Positions 47,832 through 56,873 of a stretch of 64,000 bases of DNA are shown here, piece after piece. The position numbers and the translations under genes are program-made. Origin of the DNA: Eremococcus coleocola DSM 15696 (lineage in GTDB: Bacteria; Bacillota; Bacilli; Lactobacillales; Aerococcaceae); assembly GCF_000428865.1 (NCBI RefSeq), contig NZ_AUAT01000001.1, positions 93,383 through 157,382 on the forward strand, written 5' to 3'. The number at the start of each line of letters is the position of its first letter. Positions within the stretch are counted from its first letter, which is position 1. The notes beneath the pieces were generated by a model, which worked only from the letters and a program-made list of their open reading frames with translations, was not told the DNA's origin and did no database searches.

Positions 47832-48986
47832 TTATTTTTGACGTTTACGATGAACGAGTTCACTTAATACTTTAATAAATTGATCAATATCCGCCCGACT
47901 GGTTTCACGCCCAAAGGAAATACGAATACTTTCTTGCCACCGATCTTCTTGACCTGGATAGTATGCTTGTAGAACCGCTGAGGGTTGAATGGAACCAGCT
48001 GAACAAGCCGAGCCAGCTGAAAGATAAATCCCTGCTAAATCCATTTGAATCAGAACTTGACTTGCAGGAATCCCCTTCAGCCAAAGATTATGAATATGAG
48101 CTGCTTGGTGATCTGAATCACCATTAGACTCATAGTCAATGCCTGTCTGATCCATCTGGTCAAATAAATAACGACTAAGGTCTTGATGTTGCTTCAAAAC
48201 CTGGTCTAGGTCAGCTTGCATTAAGGTCAAAGCATGACTCATACCAGCAATATAAGGTATATTTTCAGTTCCTGACCGTTTGCTAGCTTCTTGGCCCCCC
48301 CCATATAAGAGTGGTTCTAGCACCATTTCTTTTTGGAAAGGTTGGTAAACAAGAAAACCAATCCCTTTAGGGGCTTGAAATTTATGACCCGAACCTACAA
48401 AAGAAGTACAAGGTAAATCAGCAAAACTCCAATCCAAATGTCCAATGGCTTGCACTGTATCGACATGGAACCAATAACCTAATTCTTTCGCCGCTTGCCC
48501 TAACTCCCTGATAGGCAAAATCGCGCCCACTTCATTATTCACCGCCATAGCGGTCCACCCAATGGTATTAGCTTTAGAAGCTGCTTGAAAATCAGTCAAC
48601 TTAAATTGGCCACTTGCATCAGGATTAATATAAGAAACTTCAAAGCCTTGACTCTCTAAATGCTTAAGTACATTTTTTACTGAGGGATGTTCAATCGCTG
48701 AAGCAACAATATGGTTACCCAAGCCTAATTTACGAGCTTGGTGGGCTTGTGACCGTAGGGCCCAATTATTAGACTCGGTCGCACCAGAAGTAAAATACAA
48801 GGAATGGGAATCCACACCTAAAATATTTGCAAATTCTTGCCGAGCTTGCATGAGCTCCATCTTGGCGTTCTTACCTAAACGGTAGGTTGCAGATGGGTTA
48901 CCATAATTTTCTTGCAAGACTTGCTGGATTTTAGTCACCACTTCCGGTCGCACTGGACTAGTTGCTGCATAATCAAGATATACCAC
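47832..48986 (-). CDS. Cysteine desulfurase (YrvO/IscS-like)
   Basis: The start is taken as GTG 48986 (VVYLDYAATSPVRPEV) because the GTG three codons earlier touches the AAAGGGG ribosome site. The 384-residue PLP enzyme removes sulfur from cysteine. The PLP lysine is in GSGHKFQAPKGIGFLV, and the persulfide cysteine is in SAGSACSAGSI. It is first in a three-gene operon with DUF1831 and mnmA and most likely supplies MnmA. In B. subtilis cymR lies beside the equivalent gene; it is missing here. Confidence 0.95.
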   Translation of the reverse strand: MVYLDYAATSPVRPEVVTKIQQVLQENYGNPSATYRLGKNAKMELMQARQEFANILGVDSHSLYFTSGATESNNWALRSQAHQARKLGLGNHIVASAIEHPSVKNVLKHLESQGFEVSYINPDASGQFKLTDFQAASKANTIGWTAMAVNNEVGAILPIRELGQAAKELGYWFHVDTVQAIGHLDWSFADLPCTSFVGSGHKFQAPKGIGFLVYQPFQKEMVLEPLLYGGGQEASKRSGTENIPYIAGMSHALTLMQADLDQVLKQHQDLSRYLFDQMDQTGIDYESNGDSDHQAAHIHNLWLKGIPASQVLIQMDLAGIYLSAGSACSAGSIQPSAVLQAYYPGQEDRWQESIRISFGRETSRADIDQFIKVLSELVHRKRQK

Positions 48987-49004
48987 ACTGTTCACCCCTT
49001 TTTT

Positions 49005-49045
49005 TAATAACCTGGTTATTATAACATTGATTTGAACGTAATCAA
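49005..49045 (-). promoter_or_regulatory. Cysteine desulfurase operon promoter with a 17-bp palindrome
   Basis: On the minus strand TTGATT (49040-49045) and TATAAT (49018-49023) are separated by 16 bases. The perfect inverted repeat TAATAACC-T-GGTTATTA (49005-49021, plus-strand reading) overlaps the -10 element and the transcription start. That is where a repressor would act. It could also be an mRNA 5' hairpin. Confidence 0.65.
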
Positions 49046-49166
49046 GTCACAAGACTTAACTTCTTTATATTATACACTAGACATCCGGGGAAACCAATCT
49101 CCACCTAAGCTTAGAAGTCGAAAATCATGTATACTATCTTTAGATAAAGAAATGAGGGATTCTAAA

Positions 49167-50441
49167 ATGCAACAACCCCTAGCTTACCGGATGCGGCCGC
49201 AAGATATCGACCAAGTCTTGGGCCAAGAACACTTAGTTGGACCTGGTCGTATCATTCGCAGGATGGTTCAAGCCAACCGTTTAACCTCCATGATTTTATA
49301 CGGACCCCCAGGTACAGGTAAAACCAGTATTGCCACTGCCATAGCTGGAACTACCCACTACGCTTTCCGCCAACTAAATGCTGCCACAGATAGTAAAAAA
49401 GACTTAGAAATTGCGGTCGAAGAAGCTAAAATGTCCGGCACCCTAATTTTACTGCTGGATGAAATTCACCGTCTGAATAAAGTAAAACAAGACTTTCTCC
49501 TCCCCCACCTAGAAAGTGGTCGTCTCATTTTAATTGGAGCCACCACCGAAAACCCTTACATATCAATTAATCCTGCCATTCGCAGTCGTGCCCAAATTTT
49601 TGAAGTCAAGCCCCTCTCTAGTGAGGAGATTGTTTTAGGTTTACAAAGAGCTTTAACTGATGAAAAAAATGGCCTGGGTAAGTATAATGTCTCTATCAGT
49701 AGTGATGTCTTACAACATTTTGCCCATGTTACCCAGGGGGATATTCGCTCGGCTCTAAATGCTTTAGAATTAGCGGTCTTATCTACCCCACAGAATGACC
49801 AAGGACAGATTGTTATCAGTCAGGCAATTGCGGAAGAATGTTTGCAACATAAACGTTTAACCCATGATAAGGATGGAGATGCCCATTATGATGTGATCTC
49901 GGCATTACAAAAATCAATTCGTGGCTCAGATGTCAATGCTGCTCTTTATTATTTGGCAATCTTACTTGAAGCTGGCGAACTTGTCATTGCTTGCCGCCGC
50001 CTCCTAGTCATTGCTTATGAGGATATTGGGCTCGGTAATCCCCAAGCCACTGAGCGCACTGTCGCAGCCATCAATGCTGCTGAAAAGCTGGGTTTACCCG
50101 AAGCCAGAATCCCCTTGAGCTTTGCCACCATTGAATTAGCCTTAAGTCCCAAATCAAATACTGCTATCACTTCAATAGATGCCGCTATGGCTGCTATTCA
50201 TGCCGGTCAAACGGGATCCGTGCCGGACCACTTGCGAGATAGCCATTATCAAGGTGCCAGTAAACTAGGTCGTGGGACTGATTATAAGTACCCCCATGCC
50301 TACCCTGGTCATTATGTCGTCCAAGATTACCTCCCTCAGAACCTCCTTAATAAGGAATTTTTTCAGACTGATCCTAATAGTAGTTATGAAGAAAAATTGG
50401 TTCAAATCTACCAAAATATTCAAGCAAAAAAAAGTCAATAG
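49167..50441 (+). CDS. rarA: Replication-associated recombination protein RarA (MgsA) AAA+ ATPase
   Basis: The start is ATG 49167 (MQQPLAYRMRPQDIDQVLGQ), the usual beginning; the upstream extension covers promoter DNA. The 424-residue protein has Walker A YGPPGTGKTS, Walker B LLLDEIHRL, sensor 1 GATTENPY and a C-terminal tetramerisation domain. It acts at blocked replication forks. A TATACT -10 element lies about 30 bases upstream. The gene is divergent from the cysteine desulfurase gene and is followed by 6S RNA. Confidence 0.96.
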   Translation: MQQPLAYRMRPQDIDQVLGQEHLVGPGRIIRRMVQANRLTSMILYGPPGTGKTSIATAIAGTTHYAFRQLNAATDSKKDLEIAVEEAKMSGTLILLLDEIHRLNKVKQDFLLPHLESGRLILIGATTENPYISINPAIRSRAQIFEVKPLSSEEIVLGLQRALTDEKNGLGKYNVSISSDVLQHFAHVTQGDIRSALNALELAVLSTPQNDQGQIVISQAIAEECLQHKRLTHDKDGDAHYDVISALQKSIRGSDVNAALYYLAILLEAGELVIACRRLLVIAYEDIGLGNPQATERTVAAINAAEKLGLPEARIPLSFATIELALSPKSNTAITSIDAAMAAIHAGQTGSVPDHLRDSHYQGASKLGRGTDYKYPHAYPGHYVVQDYLPQNLLNKEFFQTDPNSSYEEKLVQIYQNIQAKKSQ

Positions 50442-50495
50442 AATATTGCTGAAAGAGTTTTCTTTATTATTAGAATAACCTTTAAACCAATATTC

Positions 50496-50524
50496 TTTAC
50501 AAGTTAATTGCTACATGCTATACT
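50496..50524 (+). promoter_or_regulatory. 6S RNA promoter
   Basis: TTTACA (50496-50501) and TATACT (50519-50524) have a 17-base spacer, putting the start near 50531. Confidence 0.75.
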
Positions 50525-50530
50525 ATAAAC

Positions 50531-50727
50531 AGTAAAAAGTGTCTGAGATGTGCGTTGTTCATATATCGTGTGGACCGAACACTTCTAATCAAGGGATCCT
50601 ATGATTTTGTAACAATGACGAGCCAATGAAACTTTGGATGTCAAGACCTATAAATGTGGAGCCCACCTGTATATACTTACAGGTTCAGTACATATATGTA
50701 CATAGACGGCATCATCGGATTCTTTTT
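50531..50727 (+). ncRNA. ssrS: 6S RNA
   Basis: A non-coding stretch of about 197 bases with its own promoter and terminator folds as a long rod, the hallmark of 6S RNA. AAAAAG (50534) pairs with CTTTTT (50722-50727), TCTGAGATG with CATCATCGGA, and GTTCATATAT with ATATATGTAC with one mismatch. An unpaired central region lies between. 6S RNA mimics an open promoter and sequesters housekeeping RNA polymerase. B. subtilis encodes 6S-1 in the same neighbourhood, close to rarA. The exact 3' end is uncertain. Confidence 0.85.
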
Positions 50728-50757
50728 AAGCCAACCCTCGGGTTGGCTTTTTTAATC
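50728..50757 (+). terminator. 6S RNA terminator
   Basis: AAGCCAACCC and GGGTTGGCTT form a perfect stem with a tiny loop and a T run. Confidence 0.92.
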
Positions 50758-50784
50758 GGTAAAATTGAACCGGAGGTATCATTC

Positions 50785-51060
50785 ATGTTAAAACTTGCTT
50801 TATTTCTCTTCGCCTTGCTCTTGGGTTTTATAGGGATATTTGTTCTGATAAAAGCCTCTAGCTTGCAACAATTATTTAGCCTCAAAAACAAATTAGGCTT
50901 AAGCATTTATGCTGCTATTTTTCTCATATTATGTTTGGTTATTAATTGGGCGACCTTAAGTGATCAGATTCAAATTGCCTTGGGTGTGGTCTTTATTGCC
51001 ATCCTACTTTCTCTTTCTTTAATGCCGATTCTTTATTTTATGTTAAGTAGGAAATTATAG
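50785..51060 (+). CDS. Small membrane protein of unknown function
   Basis: ATG 50785 follows CGGAGG by eight bases and opens a 91-residue frame. Longer versions of this frame run back through 6S RNA and are not credible. The protein has three hydrophobic helices (about residues 3-22, 36-55 and 63-85) separated by a short basic loop. I do not recognise a family. It may be expressed by read-through past the 6S terminator, since no other promoter is obvious. Confidence 0.6.
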   Translation: MLKLALFLFALLLGFIGIFVLIKASSLQQLFSLKNKLGLSIYAAIFLILCLVINWATLSDQIQIALGVVFIAILLSLSLMPILYFMLSRKL

Positions 51061-51134
51061 GTTTATCTTTTATCCATATCCACCATAGGAATTACATTTC
51101 CAAGCACTTCTCACTTTGCCCATAAGCATTTAAC

Positions 51135-51178
51135 TAAAAAGGAGACTGAGTATTAAAAAACTCAGTCTCTCTTTTTTA
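51135..51178. terminator. Bidirectional terminator
   Basis: AAAGGAGACTGAGT pairs with ACTCAGTCTCTCTTT with a small mismatch and is followed by TTTT. It ends the small membrane protein gene. Confidence 0.85.
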
Positions 51179-51196
51179 AAGAATCAATTAATTTTT

Positions 51197-51225
51197 AGAC
51201 TAGGCTTAACTAGGATAACTAGTCT
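51197..51225 (-). terminator. Hairpin after the C69 dipeptidase gene
   Basis: On the minus strand AGACTAGTTATCCTAG and CTAGTCT can pair (outer arms AGACTAG/CTAGTCT), but only A residues follow. Termination probably relies on the next hairpin at 51135-51178. Confidence 0.45.
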
Positions 51226-51232
51226 GAAAATT

Positions 51233-52699
51233 TTATTCTTTAGCAAATTCATCTTGTAAAGCTTTGATAAATTCAAAAGCTTTATTAGCTTTTTCAATCG
51301 TAGTGTCAGTCACATATTTAGCAGCATCTTCTGGATCCGCTGCAAATTTTTCATTTAATTGAGCCACGATATCATCAATTTCAGCTAAGGTTGCTTCTTC
51401 TTCGGCATTCACTTTTTCACGAACTGCCATCTTAACATTGTCTTCATCTGCTAGGACAGCTTCACGAATCTTATTAGTTACCCAATAATATGAATTTTCG
51501 TCATATTCATTTGTGGTTACCTTATAAGATTCAGCAGTATCAGTAATATTAGCAAAGAATGGTAGGTATGGTGAAGCCAATGGTGAACCAATTGTTAACC
51601 ACATAATAGCTGGAGATTCAGCTGGCATATCCTCCCGAACTTGGAAGATATGAGCTTCCATCGTATTTTGGTTACCAATTGGATATAATTCTTTCACTTC
51701 TTCACCTTCAGCTGCGGCAGCTTCTTCTTCAGGATTACCTGTAGAAGATGATTTTCCATCAACTGCTTTTACATCAGTATCTTCGAAACGATCACGTTGG
51801 AAAGCAAAAATATCATCAATTGAAATCTTTTCATCGGTAGTATGATAGAAAGGATATTCTTCCATTTCTAAGTCAACTTCTTCAGTTGGGTTAAGGCGGT
51901 TAACCCCTGCCCAATACCGAGAATAAGTTCCTTCAGTTGGTTTTTCGCCATAAGAAGCAGCTACTTTAATCATTTCACCATCTTTAACTAAAGTGCCCGC
52001 TTCTTCAGCGGTTTTAACTAAGTTTTCAGAAGCAATCACATTTTCTGTATCAGTTACATCAATGGCACCCATAAAGAATGCATTAGGGAAAACAACGAAT
52101 TTATCCGTTGGCATTTTGATTGCAGCATAGTTATGACCAGAAACAATTTCGATATACCAAGTTTCAGTTTGGTCAGCAATAATCAAGGAGTTGCCCTCAG
52201 CGGCACCTTTTTCATCGATGACTTTGGCTAACATTTCTACCCCTTCACGGGCGGTTTTAACGTGTGGCAAAATTAGGTTGGTAATAGCTGATTCAGCTAA
52301 ACCATCTTCAAGTAATGGGTCAACAGCTAAAATTTCTTCCTTAACATAGGTAGAAACCGTAGCATCCATCATCACACCAAATTCATTGAAACCTGCTTCA
52401 TGATATTCACCATATTCTGGTGTGGTATCAGGTAAAGCAGTATATTTGAAAGATTTTTCAGGTAATTCATATTTAAAACCATTCACATCTTCTAACATAG
52501 CACCTTCTTCGTTATCCTTTTCAGGGAAAACGACGAAAGTCTTATTATGATCTGTTTCCAAATCTTCAGTCCGACCAAAGATAGTTGAACCATCTTCAGT
52601 TAAATCCTTACCAACATAAACCCCAGTACAAGCTAGTGCTGGTTGCGACAACAAGAGGGCCAAGCCCAATCCTGACATCAAACTAACAAGTTTTTTCAT
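51233..52699 (-). CDS. Secreted C69 family dipeptidase
   Basis: The 488-residue protein begins with a signal peptide (MKKLVSLMSGLGLALLLSQP) ending ALA-C24. In C69 (Ntn-hydrolase) enzymes the nucleophile is an N-terminal cysteine, so cleavage after ALA would expose and activate C24 in CTGVYVGKDLTEDGS. Conserved GEYHEAGFNEFGVMMDAT supports the family. Most lactobacillar PepD enzymes are cytoplasmic; this one should act outside the cell. An acidic insert (EEEAAAAEGEEVKE) lies near residue 330. CcpA-like sites upstream suggest carbon regulation. Confidence 0.9.
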   Translation of the reverse strand: MKKLVSLMSGLGLALLLSQPALACTGVYVGKDLTEDGSTIFGRTEDLETDHNKTFVVFPEKDNEEGAMLEDVNGFKYELPEKSFKYTALPDTTPEYGEYHEAGFNEFGVMMDATVSTYVKEEILAVDPLLEDGLAESAITNLILPHVKTAREGVEMLAKVIDEKGAAEGNSLIIADQTETWYIEIVSGHNYAAIKMPTDKFVVFPNAFFMGAIDVTDTENVIASENLVKTAEEAGTLVKDGEMIKVAASYGEKPTEGTYSRYWAGVNRLNPTEEVDLEMEEYPFYHTTDEKISIDDIFAFQRDRFEDTDVKAVDGKSSSTGNPEEEAAAAEGEEVKELYPIGNQNTMEAHIFQVREDMPAESPAIMWLTIGSPLASPYLPFFANITDTAESYKVTTNEYDENSYYWVTNKIREAVLADEDNVKMAVREKVNAEEEATLAEIDDIVAQLNEKFAADPEDAAKYVTDTTIEKANKAFEFIKALQDEFAKE

Positions 52700-52744
52700 T
52701 CTCCATAACTCCTTTTCTTTATTATTTATTACTATGATAAAACT

Positions 52745-52772
52745 TGTTTATTCTAAAGCGTTCACTTGTCAA
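52745..52772 (-). promoter_or_regulatory. C69 dipeptidase promoter with cre-like element
   Basis: On the minus strand TTGACA (52767-52772) and TAAACA (52745-52750) are separated by 16 bases. The spacer holds AGTGAACGCTTTAG, which resembles a catabolite-responsive element but is one base short of the consensus spacing. Confidence 0.5.
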
Positions 52773-52866
52773 TTTCTCTCCCAAAAAATTTACCAAGCTA
52801 ATCTGGCTATATTATAATACAAAAATAAAGATTTTGATAAAAACTTTGAAAATTCATATCTAATTC

Positions 52867-52900
52867 TTAAAACGTTTTCATTTCATTATAAGCGTTTTCA
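52867..52900. promoter_or_regulatory. Tandem cre-like (CcpA) sites
   Basis: TGAAAACGTTTTAA (52867-52880) and TGAAAACGCTTATA (52887-52900), read on the minus strand, each match the cre consensus TGWAANCGNTNWCA with one mismatch. They repeat every 20 bases, two helical turns, so two CcpA dimers could bind on one face. They lie between pyrR and the C69 dipeptidase gene. Confidence 0.6.
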
Positions 52901-52985
52901 TTATATTCTAATGATTTGTTCAAACAAAAATAACCCAAAAAAGTAACTTCAGAAACCACCTTTTCTTAAGGGTTATTAATTAAGT

Positions 52986-53656
<671 letters not shown>

Positions 53657-53687
53657 TCAATAATGACTGTTTAAAGATGATAAATTT

Positions 53688-54875
53688 CTATTTTAAACGT
53701 TCAACATCACGGGCAATTTCGACTTCTTCATTTGTAGGAATATTAATTACTGTAACTTTAGAATTATCAGCTGAGATAATCGCTTCTTTACGAGTGTCAT
53801 TACGTTCTGGGTCAAGTTCAATACCAAACCAAGTAATGCCCTTAAGAATATTTTCCCGTTCTTCTTTAGAGTTTTCACCAATACCAGCCGTGAAGACAAT
53901 CACATCTACACCATTCATGGCTGCAATATATTGACCAATATACTTTTGAACCCGATTGTCAAAAATTTCAAGCGCTAATTGAGCACGTTCGTTTCCTTCG
54001 TAAGCAGCTATTTCAACATCCCGCATATCAGAAGAAACACCTGAAATACCTAATAAACCAGATTGTTTATTAAAAATATTAATCATTTCATTAACATCCG
54101 TAATATTTAATTTATCCATTAAGAAAGGAATTAATGAAGCATCAATATCACCAGTACGTGTTCCCATAGTAATCCCAGCTAATGGAGTGAAGCCCATTGA
54201 AGTATCAATTGATTTACCACCATCAACGGCAGTAATAGAACCACCATTTCCTAGATGGCAAGTAATAATTTTAAGCTCTTCGATCGGTTTACCTACAATT
54301 TCTGCAGCACGACGTGAAACATAACGATGGCTAGTACCATGCGCCCCATAACGACGAGCTCCAAACTTTTCATAATATTCATAAGGTAAGCTATATAAGT
54401 AATTTACCGCTGGCATAGTGGTATGGAAGGATGTATCGAAAACAGCAACCATATGCGCATTTGGTAAGCGTTTTTGGAATTCACGCATCACTAATGCTTC
54501 AGCAGGATTATGAAGTGGCGCAAATTCTGCCAATTCTTCAACTTTTTTAATTACATCTTCAGTTACAACGGTTGAATCCTTAAAGAATTCGCCCCCAGCA
54601 ACAACCCGGTGACCCACACCTGTAATTTCTTCTAAATCTTCAATGATTTTGAATTCTTTTAATTTTTCAAATAAGATTTCAACTGCACGACCATGGTCGG
54701 CAATATCTTCCACCGTTTTAAATTCTTGGTCATCACCGTATTCAATTTTGAAGATAGAGTCACCAATCCCAATTCTTTCTACAAGGCCCTTAGCGATGAC
54801 GGTTTCAGCCGGCATTTCAAAAAGTTGGAATTTTAAACTAGAAGATCCTGCGTTAATTGCAAATGTTTTTGTCAT
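53688..54875 (-). CDS. ackA: Acetate kinase
   Basis: The 395-residue enzyme makes ATP and acetate from acetyl phosphate. It starts [18 protein letters not shown] and has [36 protein letters not shown] and FTAGIGENS, all acetate kinase signatures. Length is normal. It is monocistronic. A TATAAT -10 element lies about 50 bases upstream. Confidence 0.98.
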   Translation of the reverse strand: MTKTFAINAGSSSLKFQLFEMPAETVIAKGLVERIGIGDSIFKIEYGDDQEFKTVEDIADHGRAVEILFEKLKEFKIIEDLEEITGVGHRVVAGGEFFKDSTVVTEDVIKKVEELAEFAPLHNPAEALVMREFQKRLPNAHMVAVFDTSFHTTMPAVNYLYSLPYEYYEKFGARRYGAHGTSHRYVSRRAAEIVGKPIEELKIITCHLGNGGSITAVDGGKSIDTSMGFTPLAGITMGTRTGDIDASLIPFLMDKLNITDVNEMINIFNKQSGLLGISGVSSDMRDVEIAAYEGNERAQLALEIFDNRVQKYIGQYIAAMNGVDVIVFTAGIGENSKEERENILKGITWFGIELDPERNDTRKEAIISADNSKVTVINIPTNEEVEIARDVERLK

Positions 54876-54953
54876 TTAGACATACGCTCCTTTATTTTTA
54901 ATCTTACATATTCTATATTATACAGATTTTTCTTATTCTGTGCAGTAAAAGTT

Positions 54954-54976
54954 AAGCCTTTCCATAAAAAAGGCTT
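54954..54976 (+). other. Hairpin between ackA and the next gene
   Basis: AAGCCTTT and AAAGGCTT pair perfectly around an A-rich loop and are followed on the plus strand by GTTATTTTCTT. No plus-strand gene ends here, so it may belong to a small untranslated RNA or be a relic terminator. Confidence 0.4.
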
Positions 54977-55078
54977 GTTATTTTCTTATAAAATCTATTA
55001 ATCTATGTAATAACCTTTGGCTTTTATCTTTCTTTAGCGTAGAATAACAATAGAATTTCTTTAGAGAGAAGGATAATT

Positions 55079-55432
55079 ATGGCTTTTAAAGATACATTTA
55101 CTTTTGACCATTCAAAATCTTTAGGAGATGTCTTAAAAAAAATTCTTACCAAAGATAATGATCAGGCAGAGCTGGGAAAAATCAAGGATGAAAACGGGAA
55201 TGTTTTACCTTACGATACATACTTAGACCAACTAATTTTCCAAGAAGAGTTTGAAACAGCCCATCAATTTATTAATGATTTTAAGTTTCAATTATCTCTC
55301 CATGACCACACGGTACTAGTCAATCAATATATTAATGGGCTTTACGATCTTGATCCTGCAATTCGGGAAAGAAATGGTCTGGGTGAACAACAATTAGAAG
55401 CCATCAGAACCCGCCTGAATGATATTTTATAA
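55079..55432 (+). CDS. Uncharacterised 117-residue soluble protein
   Basis: ATG 55079 follows AGAGAAGGA. The protein begins MAFKDTFTFDHSKSLGDVLKKIL, is acidic and mostly helical by composition, and has no cysteine, signal peptide or membrane segment. I do not recognise a family. It is monocistronic with a very strong terminator, and codon use resembles its neighbours, so it looks like a real, native gene. Confidence 0.75.
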   Translation: MAFKDTFTFDHSKSLGDVLKKILTKDNDQAELGKIKDENGNVLPYDTYLDQLIFQEEFETAHQFINDFKFQLSLHDHTVLVNQYINGLYDLDPAIRERNGLGEQQLEAIRTRLNDIL

Positions 55433-55496
55433 TCCTTAATAGGTGGAATTGATCAAACATCAGTTAACACAAATAAACAGAAATATAAATTTTAAA

Positions 55497-55543
55497 AAAT
55501 AGAGGGGGTTGGGCTTTTTTGCCCAACCCCCTCTATTTTTTTT
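55497..55543. terminator. Very strong bidirectional terminator
   Basis: AATAGAGGGGGTTGGGC pairs perfectly with GCCCAACCCCCTCTATT, followed by a run of T. It overlaps the stop codon of the convergent GNAT gene. Confidence 0.95.
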
Positions 55544-56066
55544 AATTATTCTCTAAAGCTTTTTCATAAACATATCTTAAGCCCTTTGGTTTCTCTGCCA
55601 CATAAATTATCCCAGACTGAATAAAACCTAAACTAGCAGCCAATGCTTGTAAGCGTCGATTCTTAGGATGAGTATCAATTCGAACAAAATGGTAGCCTTG
55701 ATTAAGCGATAAGGTCAGTAAATGGCTGACGAAATTTCTGCTTATTCCCTGCCCCCTAACTGAAGGATCCAGGGCCAAACGGTGGATGGTTGTATAGGGT
55801 TGGTCAGGATACAGCCAATGGCCCGCATAAATTTCTTGATAGAAAGGATCCGCTTCTGTCATTAAAGTCGCGGTCCCAATAATCTTGTTCTCATGAATTA
55901 ATAGTTGACACCACTGCTTATCAATATCTGCTTTCAAAATCTCTTCATTTGGGCCTTCGCCATTTTGCCACTGGTCTGATCCGTCCTGGGCTAAAAGCTG
56001 ACGAGCACTCGCAATAATATCCATTATAGAATGTAAATCTTCAGTTTTTGCTGGACATACATACAT
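55542..56066 (-). CDS. GNAT family N-acetyltransferase
   Basis: The 174-residue protein has the acetyl-CoA motif IHRLALDPSVRGQGISRNFV, in which RGQGIS matches the R/Q-x-x-G-x-G/A loop, then FVRIDTHPKNRRLQALAASLGF, typical of GNATs that act on amino acids or small amines. It is 12 bases after the membrane protein gene in the same direction. The substrate is unknown. Confidence 0.88.
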   Translation of the reverse strand: MYVCPAKTEDLHSIMDIIASARQLLAQDGSDQWQNGEGPNEEILKADIDKQWCQLLIHENKIIGTATLMTEADPFYQEIYAGHWLYPDQPYTTIHRLALDPSVRGQGISRNFVSHLLTLSLNQGYHFVRIDTHPKNRRLQALAASLGFIQSGIIYVAEKPKGLRYVYEKALENN

Positions 56067-56078
56067 AAGATGGCCTCC

Positions 56079-56762
56079 CTACTTGGAAATCCAACCTTGA
56101 ATCATGGTTGTTTTATTTTCAAAAACCTGGTCCTCAATCTCACGATCAGACGTCTTATTTTTTAATTGGATCGGAATTTGGTATTTCTCCAACATCACCC
56201 GTGATTTTTCATTAAACCCAATTTTTTGAAATTGATTATCATTAAGATAATAGACTTTACCCACCCGCCGCGGCTGATCTACTTTATCAGTAAACTCAAT
56301 CCAGCGTTTACCAGCAGAATAAATTCCATCTTGAATTTTAAAATAATAGACCCCTTGGGGGTTTTTACCAAGGTATTCGATGTCTTGGCTTTTTTCTTTG
56401 GCTATATATAAATCTGTCTTCTCAAATACTTGCGGAATCAAAGCGATACTATAGGCTGACTTCTCTGTAGCTGAATAAGGAAAATCCATCATAAAAAAAG
56501 TCCGTTTATATTGTCTTACTGCAGCGTTTAGGCCACCGGTTTTATTAATTAAATCACCATATTTAGTAAAACCATAAGCAGAATAGGCCCCTACAAGGAG
56601 TAAGACTATGCAGGAAGTTTGTAAAATTCTTTTTGCGGTTTTAGAAACTTTTATATGTGAAACAGTCGAAATTACCAACAAAAATGCAATTAATCCAATA
56701 ATCAACATCACCGCGAAATGCCAGTAATAAAATTGTTCCATCTTTAGCCACTCTTGATACAC
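56079..56762 (-). CDS. Uncharacterised membrane-anchored protein
   Basis: The start is taken as GTG 56762, nine bases after GAGG; ATG at codon 8 is an alternative. The 227-residue protein has two hydrophobic helices (about residues 15-35 and 44-63) and then a hydrophilic domain of 160 residues with many tyrosines and lysines, likely outside the cell. It has no motif I recognise. It lies between an LCP gene and a GNAT gene in the same direction, so an envelope role is possible. Confidence 0.7.
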   Translation of the reverse strand: MYQEWLKMEQFYYWHFAVMLIIGLIAFLLVISTVSHIKVSKTAKRILQTSCIVLLLVGAYSAYGFTKYGDLINKTGGLNAAVRQYKRTFFMMDFPYSATEKSAYSIALIPQVFEKTDLYIAKEKSQDIEYLGKNPQGVYYFKIQDGIYSAGKRWIEFTDKVDQPRRVGKVYYLNDNQFQKIGFNEKSRVMLEKYQIPIQLKNKTSDREIEDQVFENKTTMIQGWISK

Positions 56763-56873
56763 CAGTAAATCCTCTTTTCATTTTCTTATTTTCTTCTAGG
56801 AAGTCTCTAGATAGTATCCTTGTGTTTTTCAACATTAACTTATTTAAAAGTATTTTTCTAAAAAATTTTAGGT

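Noticed and set aside
50626..51060. A 144-codon reading of the small membrane protein that begins inside 6S RNA
   Set aside because: The first 53 codons overlap the 6S RNA stem and its terminator and have no ribosome site. ATG 50785 has CGGAGG at the right distance.
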